From Bin87 sp963668585 (GTDB lineage Bacteria > Chloroflexota > Dehalococcoidia > Lucifugimonadales > UBA3495), in assembly GCA_963668585.1 (NCBI GenBank), contig OY764869.1, forward strand, positions 62,001 through 126,000: DNA of 64,000 bases, given 5' to 3'. Shown here in pieces: positions 24,334-32,317 of the stretch. The notes beneath the pieces were generated by a model, which did not search any database, was not told the DNA's origin, and saw nothing but the letters and a program-made list of their open reading frames with translations. Position 1 is the stretch's first letter, and each line of letters begins with the position of its first letter. The position numbers were made by a program, and so were the translations under genes.

Positions 24334-24339
24334 TATAAT
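24334..24339 (+). promoter_or_regulatory. Candidate -10 box for the amidotransferase-like/gyrA operon
   Basis: A TATAAT lies immediately after the truncated vapC stop, 38 bp before the TTG start of the next gene, in an AT-rich island. No good -35 is visible. If real, the deletion junction of vapC created or uncovered the promoter now driving this operon. Confidence 0.4.
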
Positions 24340-24371
24340 AAAAAGAGCATTTGTAAGTATCAGAAGTTCTT

Positions 24372-25055
24372 TTGCCCACCATTGCCGTCCTGGCCGCGCA
24401 TCGCAACGGCCACCATCCCGATCCTGGCATCCGCGCGGTTGAGGCAGCCGGCGGCAGCGTCAGCGTAGTTGCCCCGTCCTCAGGCCCGGCAGGACTTTCC
24501 GGGGCGGGCGGCCTGCTCGTTCCCGACACCGGATTTGGCCCCAACGGCGCCGACGCGGGGGCGTTGACCCTGCTGGATGCGGCAATGTCAGCCGATATGC
24601 CGACCCTGCTCACGGGACGCGGGATGTATCTGCTGAACACAAACTTCGGCGGCAACGCGCCCTCCTCCAACGCCATCCCCACGGTTGCCGACCCTGACGC
24701 CAACCAGGGTGACGACCCGTCGCCCCGGGAACAGCGCAGGCAACTCTATCTGTCCCCCGGTTCCAAGATGGCCGCCATCATCGGCAGCGCCGGTATGTTC
24801 CGGTTGAACACGCAAGCGTGGAACTGCCGCATGGCGCTCCGGGAACCACAACGAGCCGAACGCCTGATGTCCATCGCCTATCAGTTGGACGACGGCGTGA
24901 TCGAAGGTCTGGAAAGCAAGGAACATAGCTGGGTGATCGGCGTCCAGTTTCTGCCGGAACGCGCTGAGGAAGTGCCGGCCAGTTTCAACAGCCTGTTTTT
25001 GGGGTTGGTGGAACGGGCCGACGATTTCGCCGCCACAGGAGATAACCGAATATGA
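24372..25055 (+). CDS. Class I glutamine amidotransferase-like (peptidase C26) pseudoenzyme
   Basis: A 227-residue protein aligned to the PuuD-type gamma-glutamyl hydrolases. The nucleophile elbow, normally G-I-C-R-G-M-Q-L-L-N, reads L-T-G-R-G-M-Y-L-L-N, so Gly82 replaces the Cys. The C-terminal catalytic V-Q-x-H-P-E reads V-Q-F-L-P-E, so Leu194 replaces the His; only Glu196 remains. The fold positions (G-L-L-V-P-D near 48, L-Y-L-S-P-G-S-K near 125, S-W-V-I-G-V-Q near 186) are kept. It is therefore very unlikely to be catalytic. It uses a TTG start. Its stop overlaps the gyrA ATG by 4 nt. Confidence 0.8.
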   Translation: MPTIAVLAAHRNGHHPDPGIRAVEAAGGSVSVVAPSSGPAGLSGAGGLLVPDTGFGPNGADAGALTLLDAAMSADMPTLLTGRGMYLLNTNFGGNAPSSNAIPTVADPDANQGDDPSPREQRRQLYLSPGSKMAAIIGSAGMFRLNTQAWNCRMALREPQRAERLMSIAYQLDDGVIEGLESKEHSWVIGVQFLPERAEEVPASFNSLFLGLVERADDFAATGDNRI

Positions 25056-27787
25056 CCACCACACCCCCCACCCAAACCGGCGGCGAATTCAGCCCGCGCG
25101 CAATCGAAGACGAGATGCGCGAGTCCTATCTGTCCTACGCGATGTCGGTCATCGTGTCGCGCGCGCTGCCCGATGTGCGCGACGGCTTGAAGCCGGTTCA
25201 GCGCCGCATCCTCTACGCCATGCACGACATGGGGATCCGCCCGGGCAGCCAGTACCGCAAGAGCGCCCGAATCGTGGGCGAGGTGCTGGGGAAGTTCCAC
25301 CCTCACGGCGACAGTTCGGTGTACGACGCATTGGTCCGAATGGCCCAACCCTTCTCCATGCGCGCGCCGCTGGTTGACGGACAGGGCAACTTCGGCAGCA
25401 TCGACGGCGACCCGCCGGCGGCAATGCGCTACACGGAAGCCCGCCTCACCGCCATCGCCGACGAGATGCTGGCCGACATCGACCAGCAGACCGTGGACTA
25501 TTCCGACAACTTCGACGACTCCATCAAGGAACCCCGGGTGTTGCCGTCGCGGATGCCCAACCTGCTGGTGAACGGCTCATCGGGCATCGCCGTGGGCATG
25601 GCAACCAACATGCCGCCCCACAACCTGGGCGAGGTCTGCGACGCCGTCTGCCACGTCATCGACAATCCGAACTGCGACGTTGACCAACTCATGGCCATCG
25701 TGCCGGGGCCGGACTTCCCGACCTCAGGGCGCATTCGCGGCGTGTCCGGCATCCGGGATATGTATGCCACCGGGCGCGGGCGCGTCATCATGGAAGCGGT
25801 CACCGAAATCGAGGAGATGCGCAACAACCGTCAGCGCATCGTGGTCAGCGAATTGCCCTTCCAGGTCAACAAGGCCACCCTGGTCGAGAAGATCGCCGGC
25901 CTGGTCCGGGACAAGACCCTGGTCGGCATCACCGAAATACGCGACGAATCGGACCGCCGCGGCATCCGCGTGGTCATCGAACTGTCCCGCAACGCCCAGG
26001 CCACCGTGATACTCAACAACCTGTACAAGCGCACCGCGCTTCGGTCGTCGTTCAACTCCATCATGCTCGCGCTGGTGGACGGGCAGCCGCAGGAATTGCC
26101 GCTGAAGGACCTGATCCGCAACTTCATCCTGCACCGCGAAGAGGTCATCCGCCGCCGTACGGAGTATCAACTCGGCCGCGCCCGGGACCGCGCCCACATT
26201 GTCGAGGGTCTGCTCAAGGCCCTGGACGCCATCGACGCCATCATCGAGACCATCCGCAACAGCCAGGACGTGGAAACCGCCCGCAACAACCTGGTGCAGC
26301 AGTTTGACCTCACCGAGATCCAGGCCCAGGCAATCCTCGATATGCAGCTTCGCCGCCTGGCCGCGCTGGAACGGCAGCGGCTGGACGAGGAGTACAACGA
26401 CCTCCTCGCCACCATCTCCCAACTCGAAGACCTGTTGCAGAACCCCCAGAAAATCCGGGCCGAGATCAAGCGGGAAACCCGCGAGGTCAAGCGCAAGCAC
26501 GCCAACGAACGCCGCACCGTGATCATGCCCCAGGAACTGCAGGAACAGTCCATCGAGCAGTTCATCGTTCAGGAAGACGTCGTCGTCACCCTGAGCCAGC
26601 GGGGCTACATCAAGCGCGTGCCCATCAACACCTACCGCAACCAGCGTCGCGGCGGCAAGGGCGTCCGGGGCGCCAACAACCGCGACGACGACGCCGTGAT
26701 GCAGATCGCGGTGGTCAACACCCACGACCAGTTGCTCTTCTTCACCAACAAGGGGCGGGTGTATCCGCTCAACGTGTACGAAACGCCCAACGATTCCGGC
26801 AGGACGGCGCGGGGCACGCTGCTGGTCAACCTGATACCGCTCCAGCCCGGCGAGCAGGTGCAGACCATGCTGCCCGCCAGCCGTGACGAATACAACCATC
26901 TGTACATCTTTGCCACGCGCCAGGGCCGCGTGAACGCGCTGCGTCCGGGACAATTGAAAAACCTGCGCAAGTCGGGCCTCATCGCCATGAAAATTCAGGA
27001 TGGCGACGAGATGATCGCCGTCCGTCCCGTCTCCGGCGACGCGTCCATCATCCTGGTAACCGAACAGGGACAAGCTCTCCTCTGCCCGGTCACCAGCATC
27101 CCTGAGCGCAATCGCAACGCCACCGGCGTCATCGGCATGAAGTTCAAGGACGAATTCAACGGCAGGGACCGCGTGGTTGCCATGGACGTGGTCAACGATC
27201 CCGCAAACGAATTCCTGCTGGTGGTCAGCGAAAAGGGCTACGGCAAGGCCACGCCTCTCTACAACAGCAAGGGGGAAGCGGTGTACCGCGAGACCAACCG
27301 CGGCGGCATGGGCGTCAAGACCTTCGCCGTGGACCAGAGCGACAAGCCCACCGGCCCCGTCGTGGATGCCAAGGTCGTCAACTCCGCCGAGATGAACGAG
27401 GAGGAAGGCCACGAGGTGTTCATCATCTCCGCCAACGGCCAGGTCGTGCGCATCGACCTCTCCGAGGTCAAGGTCGTCAACACGCGTCAGACCAAGGGAG
27501 TCATCATCTGGCGCGAGCGTGGCGGCGACGACAGCGTCGTATCCATCTACTGCTTCCGGGCCAATGACTACAGCCAGGAGGATCCGACCCGCCAGAGCGA
27601 GGAGGCTGACCAGGCTTCCGCACTGGCACAGGCCGAAGCGGTCGCAGCAGTCGCCGACAGCCAGTACGAAGAGGACGAAGAGCCCATCGACGAAACCGAC
27701 GTCATCGACTCCGACGATGATGACGATGACGACCCCGATGGCGACGACGGTGAAATGCCCGTCAACGGACAGGCGCCGCTGCTGTAA
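25052..27787 (+). CDS. gyrA: DNA gyrase subunit A
   Basis: A 911-residue protein. The catalytic tyrosine lies in A-A-M-R-Y-T-E-A-R-L near residue 130. The quinolone region reads H-P-H-G-D-S-S-V-Y-D, with Ser and Asp at the two positions that mutate in resistance, so a sensitive-type pattern. The C-terminal domain has the GyrA-box Q-R-R-G-G-K-G near residue 530, which marks gyrase rather than topoisomerase IV, and the usual repeated beta-pinwheel blades. A ~60-residue acidic tail with seven consecutive Asp follows. gyrB is not in the window. Translation is probably coupled to the overlapping upstream pseudoenzyme. Confidence 0.98.
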   Translation: MTTTPPTQTGGEFSPRAIEDEMRESYLSYAMSVIVSRALPDVRDGLKPVQRRILYAMHDMGIRPGSQYRKSARIVGEVLGKFHPHGDSSVYDALVRMAQPFSMRAPLVDGQGNFGSIDGDPPAAMRYTEARLTAIADEMLADIDQQTVDYSDNFDDSIKEPRVLPSRMPNLLVNGSSGIAVGMATNMPPHNLGEVCDAVCHVIDNPNCDVDQLMAIVPGPDFPTSGRIRGVSGIRDMYATGRGRVIMEAVTEIEEMRNNRQRIVVSELPFQVNKATLVEKIAGLVRDKTLVGITEIRDESDRRGIRVVIELSRNAQATVILNNLYKRTALRSSFNSIMLALVDGQPQELPLKDLIRNFILHREEVIRRRTEYQLGRARDRAHIVEGLLKALDAIDAIIETIRNSQDVETARNNLVQQFDLTEIQAQAILDMQLRRLAALERQRLDEEYNDLLATISQLEDLLQNPQKIRAEIKRETREVKRKHANERRTVIMPQELQEQSIEQFIVQEDVVVTLSQRGYIKRVPINTYRNQRRGGKGVRGANNRDDDAVMQIAVVNTHDQLLFFTNKGRVYPLNVYETPNDSGRTARGTLLVNLIPLQPGEQVQTMLPASRDEYNHLYIFATRQGRVNALRPGQLKNLRKSGLIAMKIQDGDEMIAVRPVSGDASIILVTEQGQALLCPVTSIPERNRNATGVIGMKFKDEFNGRDRVVAMDVVNDPANEFLLVVSEKGYGKATPLYNSKGEAVYRETNRGGMGVKTFAVDQSDKPTGPVVDAKVVNSAEMNEEEGHEVFIISANGQVVRIDLSEVKVVNTRQTKGVIIWRERGGDDSVVSIYCFRANDYSQEDPTRQSEEADQASALAQAEAVAAVADSQYEEDEEPIDETDVIDSDDDDDDDPDGDDGEMPVNGQAPLL

Positions 27788-27806
27788 TCGCAGGACACCA
27801 CAAAAA

Positions 27807-27836
27807 TCAGGGGCGAATCACAACATTCGCCCCTGA
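27807..27836 (+). terminator. Terminator-like hairpin after gyrA (palindromic repeat family, copy 5)
   Basis: TCAGGGGCGAAT pairs perfectly with ATTCGCCCCTGA around the loop CACAAC. It begins 20 nt past the gyrA stop and shares the AGGGGCG/CGCCCCT outer arms of the intergenic palindromes. Unlike the others it has an unpaired loop. No T-run follows, so termination may rely on the stem or on Rho. Confidence 0.7.
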
Positions 27837-27877
27837 CTCATATCACGCCCCACGCCGCAACTTTCAGGAACCTTTAG

Positions 27878-28558
27878 ATGCAACTTGTCATGGTGCACGG
27901 CTCCGGCCAGAACGAACTCACCTATCACTACCAGACCGCCGCCTTCGCCGACGCCGACGCGGTGAACCTGCCGGGCCACCCAGACGGTGAACCGTGCGAC
28001 AGCATCGCCGGCTACACGGACTGGGTGCGCGAGTACGCCACCGGCCGGGGATACCCGCCCTTCGTGCTGTTCGGCCATTCCATGGGCGGAGCCATCGCCC
28101 TGGACTACGCCCTGCGCTTCCCCCAGGACCTGGCCGGGCTCGTCCTGATCGGGACGGGCGGACGGCTGCGGGTACATCCCGACTACCTGAACCGGTGCCT
28201 GGACGACGCCCAGTGGCGGGCGGAGGTCCCGGGATACTACGAGGCAATCAACCGGGAGTTGGCCCCCCAACTGGCCCAGCGCGCGCTGGCGTCCGGCCCC
28301 ATGGTTGAGCACAACGACCTTGCGTGCTGCGACCGCTTCGACGTGATGGAACGGATCAAGGAGATCGCCATACCGTCCCTGGTCATCGTGGGCGCTGACG
28401 ACGTGATGACCCCTGTGCGCTACGCGGAATACCTGGGCCGCGAGTTGCCGGACGCCGAGGTGGTGGTGGCGCCCAACTCCGGCCATTTCGTGACGCTGGA
28501 ACAGCCCGAGGCGGTCAACGCGGCGGTGTCGCGTTTCCTGGAGAGACTGGCCGCGTGA
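27878..28558 (+). CDS. Alpha/beta-fold hydrolase
   Basis: A 226-residue hydrolase. The oxyanion-hole segment is M-V-H-G-S-G-Q-N near residue 5, the nucleophile elbow G-H-S-M-G-G near 66, the acid G-A-D-D-V-M-T-P near 174, and the catalytic His N-S-G-H-F near 204. This is the complete Ser-Asp-His triad. The cap is short. AGGA lies 8 nt before the ATG. It is separated from gyrA by the hairpin at 27807. The substrate is unknown; an esterase or C-C hydrolase is equally possible. Confidence 0.88.
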   Translation: MQLVMVHGSGQNELTYHYQTAAFADADAVNLPGHPDGEPCDSIAGYTDWVREYATGRGYPPFVLFGHSMGGAIALDYALRFPQDLAGLVLIGTGGRLRVHPDYLNRCLDDAQWRAEVPGYYEAINRELAPQLAQRALASGPMVEHNDLACCDRFDVMERIKEIAIPSLVIVGADDVMTPVRYAEYLGRELPDAEVVVAPNSGHFVTLEQPEAVNAAVSRFLERLAA

Positions 28559-28639
28559 GATAACCGTATCCGGCCGGCTCAGGGCCGGCGTTGCTGGTAT
28601 CATGAGGCCATCCACACCGTTGGCCGCTCACCACCAGCA

Positions 28640-30856
28640 ATGACCTCCCAATCGTACACTCCCGACGCCCACCGACTGGCCGCTTCGCTGGCGGCTTTGT
28701 ACGCCGGCCATCCTGACTCCCAGGGGCTGCCGGTGGCCCGCCGCGTGGCGATGGTCGCCGCCGAGTTGCTCAACCACGAACCCGCCGGGGACGCCGCCGC
28801 GATCAACATGGCCGCGCTGTTTCACCTCGCCGCGCGGCCCGACGATCCCAACCGCGCCGATGCCTCCGCCACCATCGCCGCCGCCTGGCTGAGAGGTTCC
28901 GGCGCCCCCGAAACCCTCGTGTCCGCCGTTTGCAGGGGTGTGCTGGGAGCCTGGGGTCGCCCGGATGACGACGCCAACGGACGCCTCCTCTGGCACGCCG
29001 CCCAACTGGATCTGGCCAGTGTGGAGCGCCACTCCCACCACTTGCAGGACGCGCCGCCGTCCGGTCGCCAGCGAGAAGCCTACCTGGCAGCATACCGCCG
29101 CCTGTACCTCACGCCGGCGTTGGGATTGCAGGAACGCCTGACCCTTCCGGCCGCAATCCAGATGTGCGAGGCGCGGATGCCGGCGCTGGCCGCCTGGCTG
29201 GACGAACAGGACCCGACGCTGATACCCCCCGACTGGCGACGGCTATCCGAGGTCGCCGAGATACGCGTTGGCGTGCAGCGTCTGCTGGACGGCGAGGATC
29301 CCGCGCTGGTCCGCTCCGAAATGCCCCGGGGCGGTCTGCCCTACGCCGAGTATCGCGGACAGCAGAGGACCATCATATCCGGCAGCCACGACCGCATCCT
29401 GGAATTGACCCACGACCGCGTGGAAGCCTCGCGGAATGTCGCCGCCGAAAAGTACCTGGAGAGCGACACCATCCACAAGCCGGCCGTTGAGGAGAACCTG
29501 TTCATCGGCGCGAGGCGCAAGGCCCGGCAATTGGGCCTATCCTCCGAGACCGCCGAGGACATCGCCCGCCTCCTGCTGTCCAACGCCCGCGAGGTCCAGG
29601 AGCGCACGCTCAACGACATCGCCCAACGCCTGAGCCGGCTGCACGGCCAGATCCTGGACGCCGACTCTCCGGAAACCCGCACCGAGGAGGCCGACATCGC
29701 CATCCCGTCGCTGGTCGTGCGCACCGGCGACCAGCCTCTGGCCCGCGAGAACGAACTGATCAAGGAACTGCGGGTCACTGGACTCAACGAAGCATACCCC
29801 CAGCAGCGTGAGCGTTTCTCCCAGTGGTTCGATTCGCCGCATCCCTACGTGCTGACCGGCCAGATCGTGGGCAGCCGCGACGCCGACCTGTTCATGCAGG
29901 CCCTCATTGACGGGCAGCGGTGCAAGGTCATCGCCACCATGCCCACCGACGGGCCCATGCACCTGGGACATGGCGCGCTGGGCAACCTGCTGATTCATTT
30001 CCAGTCCCTGGGCGCCGAAATCTCGCTGGGCTTCCGCGACGAGTCCGCCTCACGCGACGACGCCCGACGCAACGCGCTGGAACGGCTGCTGACGCTGGCG
30101 GCGGCCGGCCTCGATTTGGAACGGGCCGACGCGTACCTCCAACTGGACCGCTCCACCGTGGTGGAAACCGCCTTTGGACTCGGCGAGGCAACCCCGCTCA
30201 GCGTCCTCAACTCCGCGTTGGGATTGCGCCTCAACAGCAGCGCCACCGATACCTTCCTGCCGCTGCTCCGACTCGCCGACATCCTGCACACGCAGCAGCC
30301 AGAGTACGGCGGTCCCTGCCGCACGCTGGTCATCGACGGCATTGGCGGCGACGTGTACGTCCGCATGGCCCGCAACATCGCCGACCGTTTCGGATTCATC
30401 AGGCCGTCCGCGCTCTACCTCCGCCCCATGCGCAACCTGACCACCTACGACGACCCCGCCACCGGCAGCGCCGTGGAGGTGATGACCAACGCCGTGCCCC
30501 AGGGCCGCATCGCCTACGATGACACGCCCGAAGAAATCCGGCGACGCATTGGCCGCGCCTACACCGGCGGCCGGCGGACGCTGGACGAGCAGCGAGAACT
30601 CGGCGGCAATCCAGACCCGCGGGTGTGCAGCGTGTCCAGCCTCCACGCCTTCCACGCCACGCCGGGCGCGGACGCCTACGCCGCGTTGCAGCAACGGTGT
30701 CGCGCCGGCGACCTGCTCTGCGGCGAATGCAAGGCAACGGCGGCGGACAACCTGCTAGAATATCTTGACCGGCGACGCCGGTCGCTGGACGAATTGCCGG
30801 AATCAACCATCGGACGCGCCCGCAGTTTATCCGGCTTGACGAAAGAGGGGAACTGA
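28640..30856 (+). CDS. Fusion protein: degenerate HD-like domain + chorismate mutase (AroQ) domain + archaeal-type TrpRS-like domain
   Basis: 738 residues in three parts. (1) Residues 1-~215 look like an HD-phosphohydrolase helical fold with its ligands lost (F-H-L where H-D is expected near 61; L-L-W-H-A near 116). (2) Residues ~243-325 align without gaps to E. coli AroQ at an offset of 232: Arg11, Arg28, Lys39, Glu52 and Gln88 match R243, R260, K271, E284 and Q320, while Asp48, Arg51 and Ser84 are K280, V283 and A316. (3) Residues ~395-715 resemble archaeal TrpRS: T-D-G-P-M-H-L-G-H at 437-444, R-M-A-R-N-I-A-D-R-F-G-F, then T-P-E-E-I-R-R-R-I-x7-G-G-R-x-T. The KMSKS loop is degraded to V-M-T-N-A (614-618). 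True trpS lies 410 nt downstream. Possibly a Trp-responsive chorismate mutase. Confidence 0.8.
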   Translation: MTSQSYTPDAHRLAASLAALYAGHPDSQGLPVARRVAMVAAELLNHEPAGDAAAINMAALFHLAARPDDPNRADASATIAAAWLRGSGAPETLVSAVCRGVLGAWGRPDDDANGRLLWHAAQLDLASVERHSHHLQDAPPSGRQREAYLAAYRRLYLTPALGLQERLTLPAAIQMCEARMPALAAWLDEQDPTLIPPDWRRLSEVAEIRVGVQRLLDGEDPALVRSEMPRGGLPYAEYRGQQRTIISGSHDRILELTHDRVEASRNVAAEKYLESDTIHKPAVEENLFIGARRKARQLGLSSETAEDIARLLLSNAREVQERTLNDIAQRLSRLHGQILDADSPETRTEEADIAIPSLVVRTGDQPLARENELIKELRVTGLNEAYPQQRERFSQWFDSPHPYVLTGQIVGSRDADLFMQALIDGQRCKVIATMPTDGPMHLGHGALGNLLIHFQSLGAEISLGFRDESASRDDARRNALERLLTLAAAGLDLERADAYLQLDRSTVVETAFGLGEATPLSVLNSALGLRLNSSATDTFLPLLRLADILHTQQPEYGGPCRTLVIDGIGGDVYVRMARNIADRFGFIRPSALYLRPMRNLTTYDDPATGSAVEVMTNAVPQGRIAYDDTPEEIRRRIGRAYTGGRRTLDEQRELGGNPDPRVCSVSSLHAFHATPGADAYAALQQRCRAGDLLCGECKATAADNLLEYLDRRRRSLDELPESTIGRARSLSGLTKEGN

Positions 30857-30858
30857 CG

Positions 30859-31029
30859 ATGAAAGAGTTTTTCCTCAACCATATCTGCACCACGCCGCCG
30901 TTCTCCGTCGCCGCCTGCGAGTACCAGTACAACTGGCTGGTGCCGATCGGTATCGGCATACTGGTGTTAATGGTAATCGCCCTGTTGGCTTCGATATGGG
31001 AATTCTGGATCAAAGGCGCGCCGGCATGA
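30859..31029 (+). CDS. Small membrane protein (56 residues)
   Basis: The ATG is 2 nt after the stop codon of the fusion gene, with GGGG about 10 nt upstream. It encodes MKEFFLNHICTTPPFSVAAC..., then a transmembrane helix (residues about 26-47, L-V-P-I-G-I-G-I-L-V-L-M-V-I-A-L-L-A) and a short W-E-F-W-I-K-G end. It has two cysteines, one on the N-terminal side of the helix. It overlaps the next small gene by 4 nt (ATGA). No family recognised. The tight packing argues that it is real. Confidence 0.6.
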   Translation: MKEFFLNHICTTPPFSVAACEYQYNWLVPIGIGILVLMVIALLASIWEFWIKGAPA

Positions 31030-31223
31030 CCGTCGTGTTGGTTTACGGCGTTTTCGTGGTTTCGATAGGTTCCTTGGGAGCATTGTTCCATGAACTTGTG
31101 GAACACACGTCTGGTCGGAGTGTAAGAAGCTTTTGGTCGAGAGTGATGTACAGGACTCTATCTTGGGCCTGTTTGGGCTTGGCTGGCATATTGTTGTCTG
31201 CGGCACTAAATTTGTCCCTGTAG
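31026..31223 (+). CDS. Small membrane protein (65 residues)
   Basis: It starts at the ATG inside the ATGA overlap with the preceding 56-residue gene. It has two hydrophobic segments (M-T-V-V-L-V-Y-G-V-F-V-V-S-I-G-S-L-G-A-L-F and C-L-G-L-A-G-I-L-L-S-A-A-L) separated by a polar basic loop (H-T-S-G-R-S-V-R-S-F-W-S-R). No family recognised. Codon use is more AT-rich than its neighbours. It ends 42 nt before trpS, so fusion gene, two small membrane genes and trpS may be one operon. Confidence 0.55.
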   Translation: MTVVLVYGVFVVSIGSLGALFHELVEHTSGRSVRSFWSRVMYRTLSWACLGLAGILLSAALNLSL

Positions 31224-31265
31224 CAACCGCAGCATCAAATGGATAATTTATGAGAGGTTTATGAA

Positions 31266-32282
31266 ATGGCTGACCAGCAACGCATTCTCACCGGCATGCG
31301 CCCCACGGGACAACTGCATCTCGGACACTATCTGGGCGCTCTGGAAAACTGGATCCAGATGCAGCATGAATACGAATGCTTCTTCCTGATTGCCGACTAC
31401 CAGGCAATGGGCGACCACCTGGACGATATCGGCCTGATCCAGCGCTCGGTCATCGAGGTTGCCACCGACTGGCTCGCCGTCGGCCTGGACCCCGAGAAAT
31501 CCGCGTTCGTCATCCAGAGTTACGTGCCCGAACACGCCGAGTTGACCATGTACTTCTCGATGCTGATGCCCCTGAACCAGCACCAGAAGAATCCCACCCT
31601 CCGCGCGGAAACCGCCCAACTCGAAGCGGACAACCAGAACATCACCCTTGGCTTCTTCAACTACCCCATCAGCCAGGCCGCCGACATCCTGCTGCCCCGG
31701 GCGCACCTGGTGCCCGTGGGTGAGGATCAGGTGGCCCACATCGAGTACACCCGCATCGTGGCCCGCCGGTTCAACCGCCTTTACGGCGAGGTCTTCCCTG
31801 TCCCCCGGGCGCGGGTGGGTCGCGTGCCGAGGCTGGTCGGAACCGACGGGCAGGCCAAGATGAGCAAGAGTCTGAACAACGCCGTGTACCTCGCCGACGA
31901 TCCCGAAACCGTAAAGCAGCGCGTGCGTCGCATGGTCACGGACATCACCGGCCAGAACCCCCGGATGCGGCCCACCGACCCGGGCAAGGTGGAATACAAC
32001 CCCGCGTTCCAGTACCACGACGTATTCAACGACGACCAGGACGAGGTGGCCGAACTCAAGGAACGCTACACCGCAGGCTCGGTCAGCGACGTTGAGGTGA
32101 AGGACCGCCTGACCGACGCCATCAACCGCTTCCTGGAACCCATCCGTGAACGCCGCGCCTGGTACGAGGAACACCCCGACTACGTGCGCGAGGTGCTGGA
32201 ATCCGGCACCGAACGGGAGCGCGCCATCGCCCGGGAAACCATCGAAAGCGTGCGCCAGGCCATGCAGGTGGTGTACACCTGA
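31266..32282 (+). CDS. trpS: Tryptophan--tRNA ligase (bacterial type)
   Basis: A 338-residue class I aminoacyl-tRNA synthetase of normal length. The HIGH motif is R-P-T-G-Q-L-H-L-G-H (12-21) and the KMSKS loop is intact (A-K-M-S-K-S near residue 200). The tryptophan-site helix is I-S-Q-A-A-D-I-L-L-P near 137, with G-E-D-Q-V-A-H following. It charges tRNA-Trp in the cytoplasm. GAGAGG lies upstream of the ATG. It is the functional counterpart to the degenerate TrpRS-like domain encoded just upstream. Confidence 0.97.
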   Translation: MADQQRILTGMRPTGQLHLGHYLGALENWIQMQHEYECFFLIADYQAMGDHLDDIGLIQRSVIEVATDWLAVGLDPEKSAFVIQSYVPEHAELTMYFSMLMPLNQHQKNPTLRAETAQLEADNQNITLGFFNYPISQAADILLPRAHLVPVGEDQVAHIEYTRIVARRFNRLYGEVFPVPRARVGRVPRLVGTDGQAKMSKSLNNAVYLADDPETVKQRVRRMVTDITGQNPRMRPTDPGKVEYNPAFQYHDVFNDDQDEVAELKERYTAGSVSDVEVKDRLTDAINRFLEPIRERRAWYEEHPDYVREVLESGTERERAIARETIESVRQAMQVVYT

Positions 32283-32317
32283 TCTGATCAACCAACCGCA
32301 GCAACGGCAACGAGCGC

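Noticed and set aside
25724..27412. 562-codon minus-strand frame across gyrA
   Set aside because: Antisense shadow of gyrA with Val/Gly/His-rich low-complexity translation; no family motif.
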